Shown one piece after another: positions 37,301-49,190 of a stretch of DNA of 64,000 nt; the first letter of the stretch is position 1, and each line of letters starts with the position of its first letter. Position numbers and translations under genes: made by a program. Source of the DNA: Anaeramoeba flamelloides (lineage: Eukaryota; Metamonada; Anaeramoebidae); NCBI GenBank assembly GCA_027625915.1, contig JANTQA010000032.1:1922001-1986000 (forward strand), written 5' to 3'. The notes under the pieces were generated by a model, which had not been told where the DNA came from, ran no database searches, and worked only from the letters and a program-made list of their open reading frames with translations.

Positions 37301-38409
37301 TATATTAAAACATCCTAACTTACACTATCTAAGACATCTTCCACAAAGTATTAGAGAAAATGGTTCTCTTTTTACATTTTTTTTTTAGCATTAGAGAGAT
37401 ATCATCAACACTTCAAAATTAAAAAATATCAAATCAAAAAAAGGGGCTTCACACTTTTGAAATTCTTCATTGAGCGAGAAATTTTTAGAAAAATAAATGA
37501 GAATTCAAAAAAAAAATTGAATCTTGAAGAAAAAAACAAATATAATTTCAAAATTTCAAAAGAATTATTTAGTATTTTTAATTTTTTTAATTTTAATTTT
37601 AATAATTTTGTGGGATTAAAAGAAATAAAATTCAATTCACATCTTTTTAAAGTGGGAAATTTTGTTTATACATTTGATAATGAGTATTTATTTATTCGTG
37701 AAATTATTCAAAATAGTTCAAAGGGTACGTTCTTATTAGTACAAAAAATAAAAGCGGAAATCAACAAAAGATTTTTTTATTTTGAAAATCCAAGAAAATT
37801 TTATTTAATTCAACCAGATGATTTTAGGAATATTATCAATTTTATTCCGGATACATGGAGTGATTCTTTATTTAAAGAAAATGACCAAGAAAGAGAGAAC
37901 ACTTCAAACAGTACTAAAAAAATGGAGATAGAAAAAGAACACGATATTTCAGAAAATCAATCAAACAACAATCAAGCGACACAAGACCTTTAGAAATTGA
38001 TATAGAGTCCAAAGAAACAAAAGAAAACGTTTTAAAGAGGCAAATAATTGAAGTGCAAAATCAGATTGACCCACGTGTTTTCAAAATAAATCTTCACATG
38101 GATCAAAAATTATTAGAGTATTTGTAAGTTTTTAACTATTCTCTTGGATATTTACTCTTTAATTAAAATGAATTATATTTCAATTTATTTATTCTTCTTC
38201 TCATTCTTATTATTGTTCTTAAAAGTTGTAATGATGAATCTTCACAGGATAAAACAAACTAAATTGGCAAACAAATAAAAATATCAATTATAGCTGATAA
38301 TTTTTATGATTTTAATGATGATTCAGATTTTGAATTATTAAAAAAAATCAAATTTATACAAAATAGGTGGTTTATTCCACATTTGCCACGTTTCTTAAAT
38401 ATTAATTAA
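34368..38409 (+). mobile_element. tnp2/CACTA-like transposase gene, degraded
   Basis: Long Lys/Asn-rich coding pieces lie end to end in alternating frames: 34368-34470, 34480-35533, 35560-36137, 36073-36828, 36820-37388, 37390-37993, then short pieces to about 38409 with a plausible GTAAGT intron near 38124. Parts in order: a Cys-rich N-terminus (MSCDNKECCLLNC, IKCTSCCYSDTKKC), an acidic linker, and a DDE-like core beginning PFILSIYIDDQAYDSSRKKS and LLMNIPKNVPIYNLT. A second Cys pair (MCRSCN) is followed by RFPICWAHLLLEGLFKDG, the place of the family's D-x-M-H motif. Then come PFNKPKDLTAIECLEL, NLHYLRHLPQSIRENG and ALERYHQHFK. This order is that of Transposase_21/tnp2 proteins of CMC-type DNA transposons. 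Several frame breaks suggest it is dead, though some could be unrecognised introns. Element ends were not found. Confidence 0.65.
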
Positions 38410-38518
38410 TTTTTTCTTTTCTTTTTCTTTTTCTTTCTTTTTACTTTTTTAATTTTTAAATTAGATTTTTATCAATTTTTATCAAGCTTTTTTTACTTTT
38501 TGAATTCAAAAACAAATT

Positions 38519-38521
<3 letters not shown>

Positions 38522-38556
<35 letters not shown>
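38522..38556. repeat. (TA)n microsatellite
   Basis: An uninterrupted TA run of about 35 bp that directly abuts the degenerate MITE on its right. Confidence 0.85.
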
Positions 38557-38560
<4 letters not shown>

Positions 38561-38705
38561 ACGTTTCACTTTTAGCACAAAATAATTTCAACGAAATCAC
38601 AAAAAATCTCAAATTAAAGCACATTTTTTGGAAATTGTTTTTTTACAATTTATTTTACTAGAATTTGAATTTTGTGCCTTATTTGAGTTTTTTTGCCTTT
38701 TTAGA
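38557..38705. mobile_element. CAGTCAG palindromic MITE, copy 10 (degenerate)
   Basis: The left arm starts AGTCACGTTTCACTTTTAGC with many small deletions. The interior keeps AATCTCAAATTAAAGCAC and TACTAGAATTTGAATTTTGT; the right arm fades after GTGCCTTATTTGAG. It sits next to the TA microsatellite. Confidence 0.7.
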
Positions 38706-39990
38706 GGGTTGATATATATATCTTAAATTTTATGTTTAAATAATAACCAATTTAACAATTAAATTAAATTATTAATATATGAAAGACATAATTTATATAT
38801 TAATAATACACCCCAAAAAATGATCAAAAGCCCATACAGCAATTATAAGATCATCAAACCAGTGCCAAATCCAAACTTCTCTTCCTCCAACACAAGTATA
38901 AATTGAAAAATCAATTTTTTTAAAATATTTAGAAATATGGTAAATTATTTTACCTAAACCATCAAAAATACTCTAAATATTTGATTTTTGAATTTAGAGT
39001 ATTCGATCTTCTACATTTTAAAAGATATTTCCCATTTTCATTTTTTTCAAAAAAAAAAAATAATTTTTTATTTTTGAAATTTTTATTTTTTTTATTTGTG
39101 CAAAATTAGAAAAAATATATTTTTTTAGGAAATTTTAAATTGTTCCAACTAGAGTAAAATTTTATAAAAAATTATTTTTGGTAAAATTTTGGGCCCAAGG
39201 CCAAAAAATAAAAAAATAATTTTTTAAATTTTTTTGTAAACATATTTGAAAAAAAAATTTTTTTTGGTCATATATATTATAAATAATAAAAAAAATAATA
39301 CTTATATATTATTTCAAATTTTAAAAATAATTTATATATAACTAAAAAAAAAATTTTTATTTTAATTTTAATTATACAGTCTTAATTGATGATATTCGTT
39401 TCATATATATTTAAATAAAATTATTATAAAATAGACCAAAATAAAAATATTAACAGCAAATTTTATATATAAAAATTTACAAATATTTTATTTGAATCTA
39501 TTTTATAAAATAATTTATATATAAAAATATTATTTTCAAAAATTTTATTTGGTAATTTTTTTGATTTATCATTTTTTAAGAAAAAATAAAAAAAATTTTT
39601 TTATAATTTTTTTTTTAATAATTTATTAAAAATTATTAGAAAAAAAATTTTATTTTATTAAAAAATCTTTATTATTAAACTCAAATAATATTTTTTTCAT
39701 TATAAAAATTTGAAAGAATATTTTTATATAAAAAATTTTTTTTGAAATTTTAAAAAAATTGAAATTTTTAGTAATAAAAAATTTTTAATAATTTTTTTTA
39801 AAATTTTAAATAATTTTTTTTCCTATCAGATTTTTTTTTATATTATTAATGTTAATAGAAAAAGTAGTTTTAAAAAAAAATTTTTTTTTTCAATTAAAAA
39901 CTTAGGAAATTGTAAATTTTTTTGGTTATATTACTTGTTTAAAAATTTTAAAAAAATCAATTTTGAAGAAAAAAAATTTTTCAATTTACA
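38706..39990. other. Extremely AT-rich low-complexity stretch
   Basis: From about 38930 to 39990 the sequence is almost wholly A/T runs with very few G or C. No gene, RNA or inverted repeat stands out. Confidence 0.6.
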
Positions 39991-39995
39991 ACAAA

Positions 39996-40073
39996 TAGTC
40001 TAATGTCTCAACGGTAGAGCGCCAGATCTAGAGTAAAAAATCTAATGTCACGCGTTCGAGATCTGGTAGTATC
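39996..40073 (+). ncRNA. tRNA-like sequence (degenerate tRNA or SINE head)
   Basis: An A-box-like TAATGTCTCAACGGTAGAGC (40001-40020) and a B-box-like GCGTTCGAGATC (40052-40063) sit at tRNA spacing, in an otherwise A/T-only region. An ATCT/AGAT anticodon-arm-like stem is possible, but the acceptor and T stems do not pair. Instead CCAGATCT (40022-40029) and AGATCTGG (40059-40066) form a perfect 8-bp inverted repeat. A T run (Pol III-terminator-like) follows at about 40087. I read it as a pseudo-tRNA or old SINE head, not a working tRNA gene. Confidence 0.4.
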
Positions 40074-40079
40074 AAAAAA

Positions 40080-43000
40080 TTTCTTCTTTTTTTTTTTTTT
40101 TTTCAAAATTTCTTAAACTGGATCATTTAAAGTATCTGAGTTTACAAGCTGAGTTTAATTTGAATTTTGTTAGAAATTTTTTTTTGAAAGAACACCAATT
40201 AATTAAGTACCAATTTTCTGGTAACATCTGAAAAAAAAATTATTTTTTCAGTAGAGAGAGTAGAAGTTTTAGTCAAAATATAATTTACTAATGTTTACTG
40301 TTAAAAAAAAAAAAATTTTTTTTTCAAAAAAAAAATATTCTTAAAATTGAGTTTAAACTTATGAAAGATCCTACTAAAAATATTTAAAAACACATTTTAA
40401 TTTTCATTTTTGATGGGATCCTTAATTTCTATATTTATTGGCCAATATATCAAAAAAATATCCCAATTAAATTTTTTGAAAGTAAAAATTAAAAATGGGC
40501 AATATATCCTTAAATAAAGGTTCTAGAGAGCTATGAACATCAAAAATGAAATCTCCAAATAAAAATGAAATTATTTATGTGAAAAAAATTTTCAGATCCT
40601 TGATTTTCAATTCCGACTAGTGAACCACATCATGAAAACAATTTAATTTAATCGTTCAATTTATTATTATTTTAATATTTTAATTTATATATATATTTAT
40701 TTATATATATTACTCACAATTTTCAGTATTAATATTTTTCTTCATTTAATTCAAAAATTCAATAAATTTTTAGTAAAAATAATTTTAAAATGTTTTTTAT
40801 GATATTTTGAGTAATTTTGAGTAATTTTTAGGAATAATTGGAAATTTTGAGAATTATAAATTAATAGGGGGTACCGGCTGCCCAAAAAAAGTAGATTTTT
40901 TTCAACAAAATTTCAATCGATGCCAAATCAGTTTATTTTAGGTTTTTTTTAATTTTTTTTTGGCATTTTTTTTAATCAATATTCCAGTTATTCTGTCCCG
41001 TTGGGGCGACCATCAAAATGTCTGTGTGAAAAAAGTTAGAAGGAGCTTAAAAACAAAAAAAAATCAAAAAATCTAAATTTTATTAGAAAAGTACAAAAAA
41101 AAAAAAAAAAATTCTTCCAATTAGGTACAAAAAATATCAAATCATAATAAACATCCTGTTTAGTAAAAAAAAATTGATTTTTTTTCATCACTTTATATTC
41201 AGAAAGTCAAATATTTACTAAATTTTTTTTTTTTAGTATTTTTATTTTTTTTTTTTTTCAAAAAAAAATAATTTTTATATTTCCTAATAATGTGTTAATC
41301 AATGTTAATTTTTTAAAAAACATATCACTAAATATAACTGTATAAAACATATATCTTTTGGGGAATTATTATCCACTAAAAAAAAAATTAATGAAAAAAA
41401 AATATATATAAAAATCAAAAAATCATTTTTTTTCTAGTAATTTTAATAGGAAAAAAATATGATTTTTTTTCACTTTTTGTGAATAAAAACTCTATTTTTG
41501 AAGATATTGGAAAATAGATTTCATATTTCCTTTAGAAGGTATATTGTGAAATGATTTTTCACTCTTAAAAAAGTTTCTATTTTTGAAAAATTTTCAAAAA
41601 AAAATTTTACACTTGTGAAACAGTTTTCAAAAAACAAAAATAATTTCAGAATTTAGTAAAGTTGTTTAACAAAGTGAGGAACAAAATATTTAAAAATTTT
41701 TACTCAAACGAAACTAAAACAGTGGTCCAAACAGTTTTAGTCACACTTTTTTAAACTTTTATTCCTCACTTTTTTCAAACACAATTTAATGATCATTACA
41801 ATACAATATCATTTTATTATTTTTTGGGTTTAAAATTAACCAAATTTGGGGTTAAAACATTTTAAGAGTTCTGTTGTTATTTCTTGTTCAAAATTGAAAC
41901 TAATAACAATTTTTTTTTCAGAAAAAAAAAATGGTAAAAAAAATTTTAACCAAAATTTTCATATTATTTTCTCAACAAATCCAAAAAAAAAACCAATAAT
42001 TAAAGATCTGAAACTCGTATATAAAGAGATTGAGTTGTTTTTAAGTTGATTGTTTGATATACTGAAATTTTCTCAGCAAAAGGAACTTGGACTTTTTATC
42101 TAATTTTTTGAATTTCTATTCTGAGAAAATGTTTTATTGAGAAAAACTTTTATATTTATCTTTTTACATCAAATAACCATTAATTATGATACAAGATCTA
42201 AACTCACCAAACGTGGTTTTAACTCAAACCAGATAGTCACTTTCTTATACTTGTTCAAAGATTTTGAATTTGATCTTGTTTCAATTTTTTTTAACAATTT
42301 CAAAACATTTTACTCTATAAGAAAAAAAGAAAAAAGTAGTATAAAAATTTTTGGTTTTTTTAATGTGATCGAAAAGAGAAGACAGTTTTTAAGATAGGTT
42401 TGGTTGAAATAACTTGAAATTTTGAAAAATTAATTGTTTTATGGAAATCTTCTTGTAAGCAAAATGTTTGAAAAGAAAACTTCAGAGATTGTAACAATTT
42501 GGTATGGAATATCCTGCTTTTTACCTGACTTTATTTTTACTTATCTCTTCAAAAGAAATAACAAAATTTTATCTGTAAAATTGGTATATTAGACATTTAA
42601 TCCTCTCTGTGTTTCATTACCAAGTTGATTTGTGAAGATCTTGTGTTTTTTTTAACAAAAAAATGTAAGGTGAATTAATATCTAGTTCTTTGATTTTCAA
42701 ATTGGAAAAAATTTTCGCTTAATTTTTAAAAGTATTTTTTCCGTTCTAGATAACAAATTACAACATACTTATTCGAGAAGGTATTTTTAATAATAAAAAC
42801 AAGAGAGTGAAATGCAACAGTTATCCGAATTATAACATAAATACCCTTAATAATTTTCTTTGACGATAACAATTCAAGGAGGATATTTGTGTTCTAGAAG
42901 TTCTTTTACTGAACTTTCTACAAACAAACATAAAGGCAAAATTAGACATTTCATACTTTCGTTTTTTCTTTGAAAATTACAGTACCTGTCGTAAACACTA

Positions 43001-44250
43001 AACTTCGAAAGATCAGCTACAAACCAACCCCTGTCCTTTAATTTCCCAAGTATCTAACATACCATAGAAGTTGTTTTGTAGAAGATACTAAAAAAATATC
43101 TTTGTTTTACAAATAGCTTTTTGTTCAAAAAAAAACAGAAAAAAAATTAGAAAAAAACAAATTATTTATAATAAAATATCATTTCTAAGCCCTACCCGAT
43201 CGATTTAATATGCACACCCAATGGCTGTCTATTTTAAATTTGTGTTTTATAAACTAGTAAATTATATTTTTCTCATTTATGTAAAAAAAATTTTCAATTA
43301 ACAATTACATCAAAATTAGAAAAATTTTTTTCAATTATACAAAGACAAACATTGAATTTAAAAAAGAAAAGAAACCCCAGAAATCACAGAAACCATAGAA
43401 ACTCCAAAAATTTTTTTGATTGCTTTTTTTTTTCAATTCATAAAGAAAAAATTCTCCTTACAATTTCTCTGTATTTTTTTTTCGATAGAAAAACAATAGT
43501 TCTTCATAAAATCAAGATAAAATGAAAATACTCAAGAGATTTAATGTCGAACTTTCATATTATACATTTGAGTTATTATGGTATTTTTTTTATTATTCTG
43601 AACTGCCCCAGATGTTTTTAAAATGCATAAATTTATCATTTTTCAAATTGTAAAAATTGAAGATCATATATATAAGAGAATTTTTATCTGTTTGTTTATC
43701 TATTTCGAAAACTTAAAAACACCTTATAACAGAAATTTTTTATTTAAGAGAAATTTTTCATGTTCAAGACCCATTTTGTATAAGTTTTCAAGATTTACCT
43801 GATAAAAATTTCTCACAAAAATTCTATTTCCAAGTTTTTTAAATTTTCTCAATTGTATTGTTGTATATAATTGGCTATTCCAAAAATTAAGTATTTTTTT
43901 GATTTTTGAAAAAAGTTTATTATGATTTTTTCTAAAAGAGACAAAATTCACATTCTTTTTTTTTGTGATCCTTAAGTGTCTTAGATAAGACGAAATCTTC
44001 TTCATAATTAAGAACCCTGTTGAGATTCGTCTCATTTGAATATTCCAAAAGATGAATCAAGATGATTATTTAAGGATTTGCTAAAACAAAACAACTGTGA
44101 GGGACACGAAGTCCTAAATTCACCAAATTACTCACTTTGTCACAAGAGAAAATAGACATATTATAACTTTTACAGTTAAATATCCTAATGCAAAACTGAT
44201 ATCTTAATATTTTTAAATTTTTTACTAACTTTCTACTTTTTCCAAAAGAG
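40080..44250. other. Long AT-rich non-coding stretch
   Basis: In 4 kb I recognise no gene. The frames at 41846, 42137 and 43724(-) (67-103 aa) have no identifiable motif. The last one (KIKKILNFWNSQLYTTIQLR) is vaguely reminiscent of a LINE reverse-transcriptase thumb, but this is too weak to call. Confidence 0.5.
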
Positions 44251-44253
44251 TTA

Positions 44254-44513
44254 AAACTTTTCCAGTGTGCCTATAACTCAAAGGTTTAATTGACAAAAAA
44301 CTTGATAAATATAATAGCAAAAAATAAATTTTAAGAAAAGAATAAAAATGTTTAGGGGTGAAACAAAAAATTGAAAAAAAGGAGAGAATTCCCAATTATC
44401 AATAAAATAATAATCATATATTTTTATTTGGTTATTAAATGTAATTTTTTGATATTATATTTATCAAGTTTTTTGGCAATTAGGTCTCTGGTTTATATGC
44501 ACACTGGAAAAGT
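44254..44513. mobile_element. Small MITE with CTTTTCCAGTGTGC inverted repeats
   Basis: AAACTTTTCCAGTGTGC followed by C-TATAA (about 44257-44278) is inverted at 44487-44513 (TTTATATGCACACTGGAAAA). The outer edges read TAAAAC and GTTTTA, compatible with TA targets. The size is about 260 bp with no ORF. It appears once in the window. Confidence 0.65.
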
Positions 44514-44567
44514 TTTATCTATTTTGGATAAATTACAAATTTAGTAAAAATACTTTGAGTTAGCCCC

Positions 44568-44756
44568 TTATTATAGAAATAAACTTTCGATGAAAATAAA
44601 GGCCCACAAATTCCAAATTAAAATATAATTTGGATTAAACGAAAATAATTTGTTGGCAAAAAAAATTTGAAAAAATGTACCTTAATTTGCGATTATTTTG
44701 TATCTTAATTTTTAATGAAAGTTTATGACACCGAGGTGGGACTGGTTGAAAAAATT
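44568..44756. mobile_element. CAGTCAG palindromic MITE relative, copy 11 (old)
   Basis: A strongly diverged copy: AAACTTTCGATGAAAATAAAGG, GGCCCACAAATTCCAAATTA, ACCTTAATTTGCGATTATTT and a final GGGACTGGTTG follow the family's order and length. The left tip is not recognisable. Confidence 0.5.
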
Positions 44757-46587
44757 AGAGATATCAATTTTTGTCAATTTTCTACCACTTAATTGGGGAT
44801 AGTAATACAAATTTATATTTTTTGCTTTTTAGCAACTTTACTCCTATTTTCATAAGGAAACTTGATGTGAAAATTTCAACAAGAATTTATTTCAAAGAAT
44901 TAACTTGAGAAAAATTCCATTTTCAAGAGAGTTATATATGTGATCATAAATAAATTTGTAAAAAAAAATTATTAAATGTATTAAAATAAGATTAAGTATT
45001 TTCTTTGCTAAATCAAACATAATATAGAATAGAAATATCCTGTTGTTCAATTTTTAAAGGCTTAATTTCTTATTATAGTATAAAATTAAAAAACAAACGA
45101 TTAAAAAAATCAAAATGCAGTATCATTAATATCATATATTATAATATCTAAAAATGCATGGGTAAGGTGTAGAAAGTACATAATAAAAATAAAAGCACCC
45201 AATGCCTTTGATTTTAACCCACCCGAATTTACTTTTAAATGATTATCTACACACATTCATGAAATTCTTTTTTAATTTCCCTTATTATATTGATAGAATT
45301 GTGATTTTTTCATTTATTTTAATATTTTTAAAGTATTACCCCCAATTATTTCCCAAACTTGAAATTATATTTATTGTTTTAAATTAGCACAAATACCATT
45401 TAATAAACTATTGGGTAAGTTTTTTTTTTTTTTTTATAAAAAGTTTTCTCGGTTTCACTTTCATGTCTCTATCCCTAATCACCACCTTTCTTTTTTATAT
45501 ACAATAGAACTTTATTAAATTCTTTAAAAACACTTTCAAGTTTCCAAAATAATTGGGGGGTAATACAGTATAACTATCAAAATAAATAAAAAAATCACAA
45601 TACAATCAAAAGCACTGGGAAAATTAGCAAATATTTTTTGCACATATGGAATATTATACCCAAAACATTTTTTTTTGTGAAGTTCAATTACTTGATTATT
45701 TGAGAATTATAAATTATAAATTTGGTTTGAATAACAATGTTTTTCAATATCTTTACAATTATTTTTCTATATATAATTATCCTTAAAATTCTCTTTATCT
45801 TATGATAAAAAAATTTTATTAGATCTTTGAATTTATTTTTTTTTTTTTTAATAATTGAATAATAAGACACTAATATTGTATTTATGAATGATGAATTGTG
45901 GACTTCTTTGATTGTTTAAAAAGTAACCCTTTTCGAAAAAAAAAAAAAACCCTGGGATTTGATATGAAATCCATGTTTTACTAATCTATCTATGATCATT
46001 TTGTCAACACATTAACGAAAAAGAAATTTCAAATTCACAAATAAATTTTATAAATTTTTATAAGAGTTTAATCCAAATTAAAAAGCAATCAACAGATGAT
46101 ATCTGATTAAATAAATAAAAAATTCATAACTAAATACCAAAATTTTTTTCGAAAAAATTTCTCAAGAACAATATTCCTATTGTAATGTAAATAGTTGAGA
46201 ATTATAATTAAGAAAAAAAAATGTTTCAGTTTCTTTGTATCTCGCTTGGTAACTTTTTGTGATCTCGAAGAAATATTTGTTTTTTTACCACATTTTTCTA
46301 ATGTAATATATTTACCAAAAGTATGTTAAAAAACCTTATTATGCCAAATAAAGAGTATAAAACCACTATAAATTGACATTAAAACGAATTAAATTGATTT
46401 TATCCTAATATATAACAATTGATTTCAAATTGAATCACTTTCAAAATTCTGGAATTTAGAAGAGTAAATGATGATTTTTTTGGTTTGGTAATTAGTGTTT
46501 TTCTAAACAAGAAAACTGTTAATTTTCACCTGAAGTCATTTGTATATAAGGAATTGATAATCATGGGAAACTAATATTTTATAGTAC
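44757..46587. other. AT-rich non-coding stretch
   Basis: No gene or repeat is recognised. Confidence 0.5.
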
Positions 46588-46850
46588 TGTTATTTCCTAA
46601 TTGATAAATAAAATTTTTTATTTCAATTTCCAAAATGAATATTAATTATTAATATTGCAATCAAATTTCCAGAGTAAAAATTTTGTTTTAGTGTTAACTC
46701 AGAGAAGTTTAATTTAATGTCTAAAAATATCATTTCTAAACGATGTTGTAAAGATAATTTGTTTTACTTCAACTCTATAGATTAGGGAAATACTTTGGAA
46801 TGTTTGAACTAAAAATTTTAATTTTTTCATTGGAAAATAATCGTATTGAA
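46588..46850. repeat. Dispersed repeat, partner of 648-900
   Basis: This is the second copy of the repeat described at 648-900. It stops where the family-B MITE relative begins. Confidence 0.6.
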
Positions 46851-47099
46851 TATATAAAGGATGTGAAAATAACCCCTTCCATGATTTTTAATTGTTAATA
46901 TTAGGAAAATTGTCGTGTTATTACAAATCTTAAAAATCAAATCCTTGTACTCTCCCGATATTTTTTCTTAAATTATTATAAGCAGGAATCCAAGATTCTT
47001 TGGAGTTTGTTTCAAAAAGAATATTTAGATTTAAGAAAAAAAAAAACAGCCACAAGTATTGCAGTTCTAAATTTGTTTAATGGATTCAAATAAAAAAAA

Positions 47100-48480
47100 G
47101 AAATAATAAAAAAGAAAATATCTATATAATAACTATTGATATACAAAAATTCTTTGATTCTATATTTCATTCTTTAATATATTATTTAGTCAACAAAATT
47201 ATTAAAAAAGAAATTAAAAAAAAATATCTATTTGCTTGTTACTCAAAAGAAGGAATACCTGTTTATCAAGGAGATCCATTATCTCCTTTATTATTTCGGT
47301 TTATTTAGCATTTTTTATTAGAAAAAAATTAAATCATTAGCAATACATGTTCAAATGATGTATATGATTTTGATTTTGATTATGAGAGGAACAATGATTA
47401 AAATCATTTCCAGCAAGTAAAAATCTTTAAAATTACAAGGATTAGATTTTTGATTTTTTTTACAACTTTAGTTCCAAAAAAAAATTTATATCTTGGGAAT
47501 TGCTAAATAAAAATCATATTTAAAATTTAATACAGATAAAATTTTTATAATTTTTATATGATTCTGGTTCATTCAAAAATCAAATCAATATTTTTGAACA
47601 AAAAAAAATTTACAAATGTATTAAAAATTCACATTGTTAAAGCCACTTTATATATAGTTAACTATTAGATGTATTAGAAAACTTTGACCCAACCGAAAAT
47701 GATTTCAAATAAATAGACGCTTGTATTAATAAAAGACTGTTACTAAATTTCTCTTTAAAAATATTCCACGCCCCCCAAAACTTATTTATAAAACAGAAGC
47801 AAAAATTTATTCAGTAAGAATAAAAATATATAAAAAAAAATATAAACTAATTCAAAAAGTAAAATTCCCAGTTTTGATGAATTCATCAATTATCTCCCTT
47901 TTTTTAGAAAAAAGGAATTTGAAAATATTAACTGGCAATCAGACACCCTAAAAGAATTAGAATTTGAACTTGAGAAATATCGAATTAAACAACTGGAAAA
48001 TAGTCCAAGTTGGAAAGTTCATCAAAATTTTACTCAATTATTTTAAATTTTGAATTATATAACCACAAAAGAGATTTTAAAATGGAAGGGTTTAACTTCA
48101 ATTTTCAAACTCAGAAATTTTTTTTACAAATTTCCTTAAACAGATACTCTTATGTTATGAATAAGAATAAATCAAAACTGTGTGAATTCTGTAAAAAAAT
48201 AAATAATTTAGATACCATTGAAAATTTGTATCATTTTCTTTGGAACTGTCCAACAGAGGTAAATAATCTTAAAATCTGGATATCTGAATTAAAAAAAAAT
48301 CAATACATCATATATATTAAAAAATAATAATAATATTAATATTATTAACAGAAAAGACTCCATAAATTTATTAGCACCAGACGAAAATAAAAGTATATGG
48401 AAATCTTTTAAAAAAATTTCTAAATAAAAATTTAGGAATTAGGGAAAGTGACTAAGAGTGCCTAGGATTTTTTTTTAATT
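47100..48480 (+). pseudogene. LINE (non-LTR) reverse-transcriptase remnant
   Basis: Translation from about 47105 gives ITIDIQKFFDSIFHSLIYYL (RT motif A with its Asp) and GIPVYQGDPLSPLLF (RT motif B), then a stop. Later frames keep EFENINWQSDTLKELEFELE (about 47917). The fragment 48010-48327 ends with the LINE C-terminal zinc knuckle (LCEFCKKINNLDTIE, then LYHFLWNC), which has the C-x2-C ... H-x4-C layout. The YxDD part is not found, and frames change several times, so it is an old dead copy. No poly(A) tail is evident. Confidence 0.75.
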
Positions 48481-48554
48481 TCTACTATTAAAAAAAGCTA
48501 AAGACGGTTTTCTTGAAGTTTTCTGTTTTATTTGTTAAATCTATTGATTTTCGT

Positions 48555-48632
48555 TAGGTTTTTTTTACTTTTTGAAATTAACCAAAAATTTATTAAAATT
48601 TTCTGTTTATTTCAAAAAGTAAAAAAAACCTA
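48555..48632. repeat. Perfect 24-bp-arm hairpin
   Basis: TAGGTTTTTTTTACTTTTTG plus AAAT (48555-48578) is matched exactly by its inverse at 48609-48632, with a 30 bp loop. Less perfect versions of the same words follow at about 48685-48755. The word TTCGTTAGGTTTTTTTT recurs near 54733. Confidence 0.8.
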
Positions 48633-49190
48633 GAACACTTCACAAATAAACAGAAAACTCAAGAAAAGCTAACAATGTTTTTTTTTACTTTGTGAAATAT
48701 ACCGAAAATTGTATAAATTTTCGTTTGATTTCCCAAATTAAAAAAAACCTAACGGTAAACAAGAGGAATTAAAAACTCCTCCCCAAAACAATAAATATAT
48801 ATATATATCAAACCCTTTTATTTAAAATCAAAATTTTCCAATTATAACTCGTCCACTTATTAGAATGATGATTAATTAAAATTAAATTGTTCAATACACC
48901 ACTCAATTAATCAAAAACGAAAAAAAATTAGATTTTCCAAATTTATAACAATATCTCTATAAAACTCTATTGTGTTTTTTCAAAAAAAAGTAGATCTACT
49001 TTAGGTTATCAAACAATTAATTGAGTAGTCTAAAGATATCTCACTTTAGTGAACTTTGTGTAAGTTTATTGCTGGGTTTATAAAAAAATTGCCTTTTTTT
49101 AAAAAGGATTTGATTTTAAAAAAAATTATTAAGAAAATTTCCTTATATCAACAATTAATAAACCTTTCGATGATTTATTTTCAGGTCAAG

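Larger units (their letters stand above)
46845..49190. mobile_element. Family-B MITE relative (inverted), split by a ~1.8 kb insertion
   Basis: Read in reverse relative to the MITE at 50018-50497, the left part 46845-46965 (TTTTTAATTGTTAATATTAG, CAAATCCTTG) and the right part 48800-49190 line up with it. Right-part words are CCAATTATAACTC, CACTTATTAGAATGATGATT, TTAGGTTATCAAACAATTA, and TTTATAAAAAAATTG. Between them lie LINE debris and hairpins. The short frame at 49056-49301 falls inside this repeat and is not a gene. Confidence 0.55.

Noticed and set aside
39996-40073. Functional tRNA gene
   Set aside because: The T stem and acceptor stem do not pair, so it is listed only as tRNA-like.
43724-44035. 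103-aa minus-strand frame, vaguely like a LINE thumb region
   Set aside because: The similarity is a few hydrophobic/basic positions only, with no catalytic motif nearby, and such frames are frequent in A/T runs.
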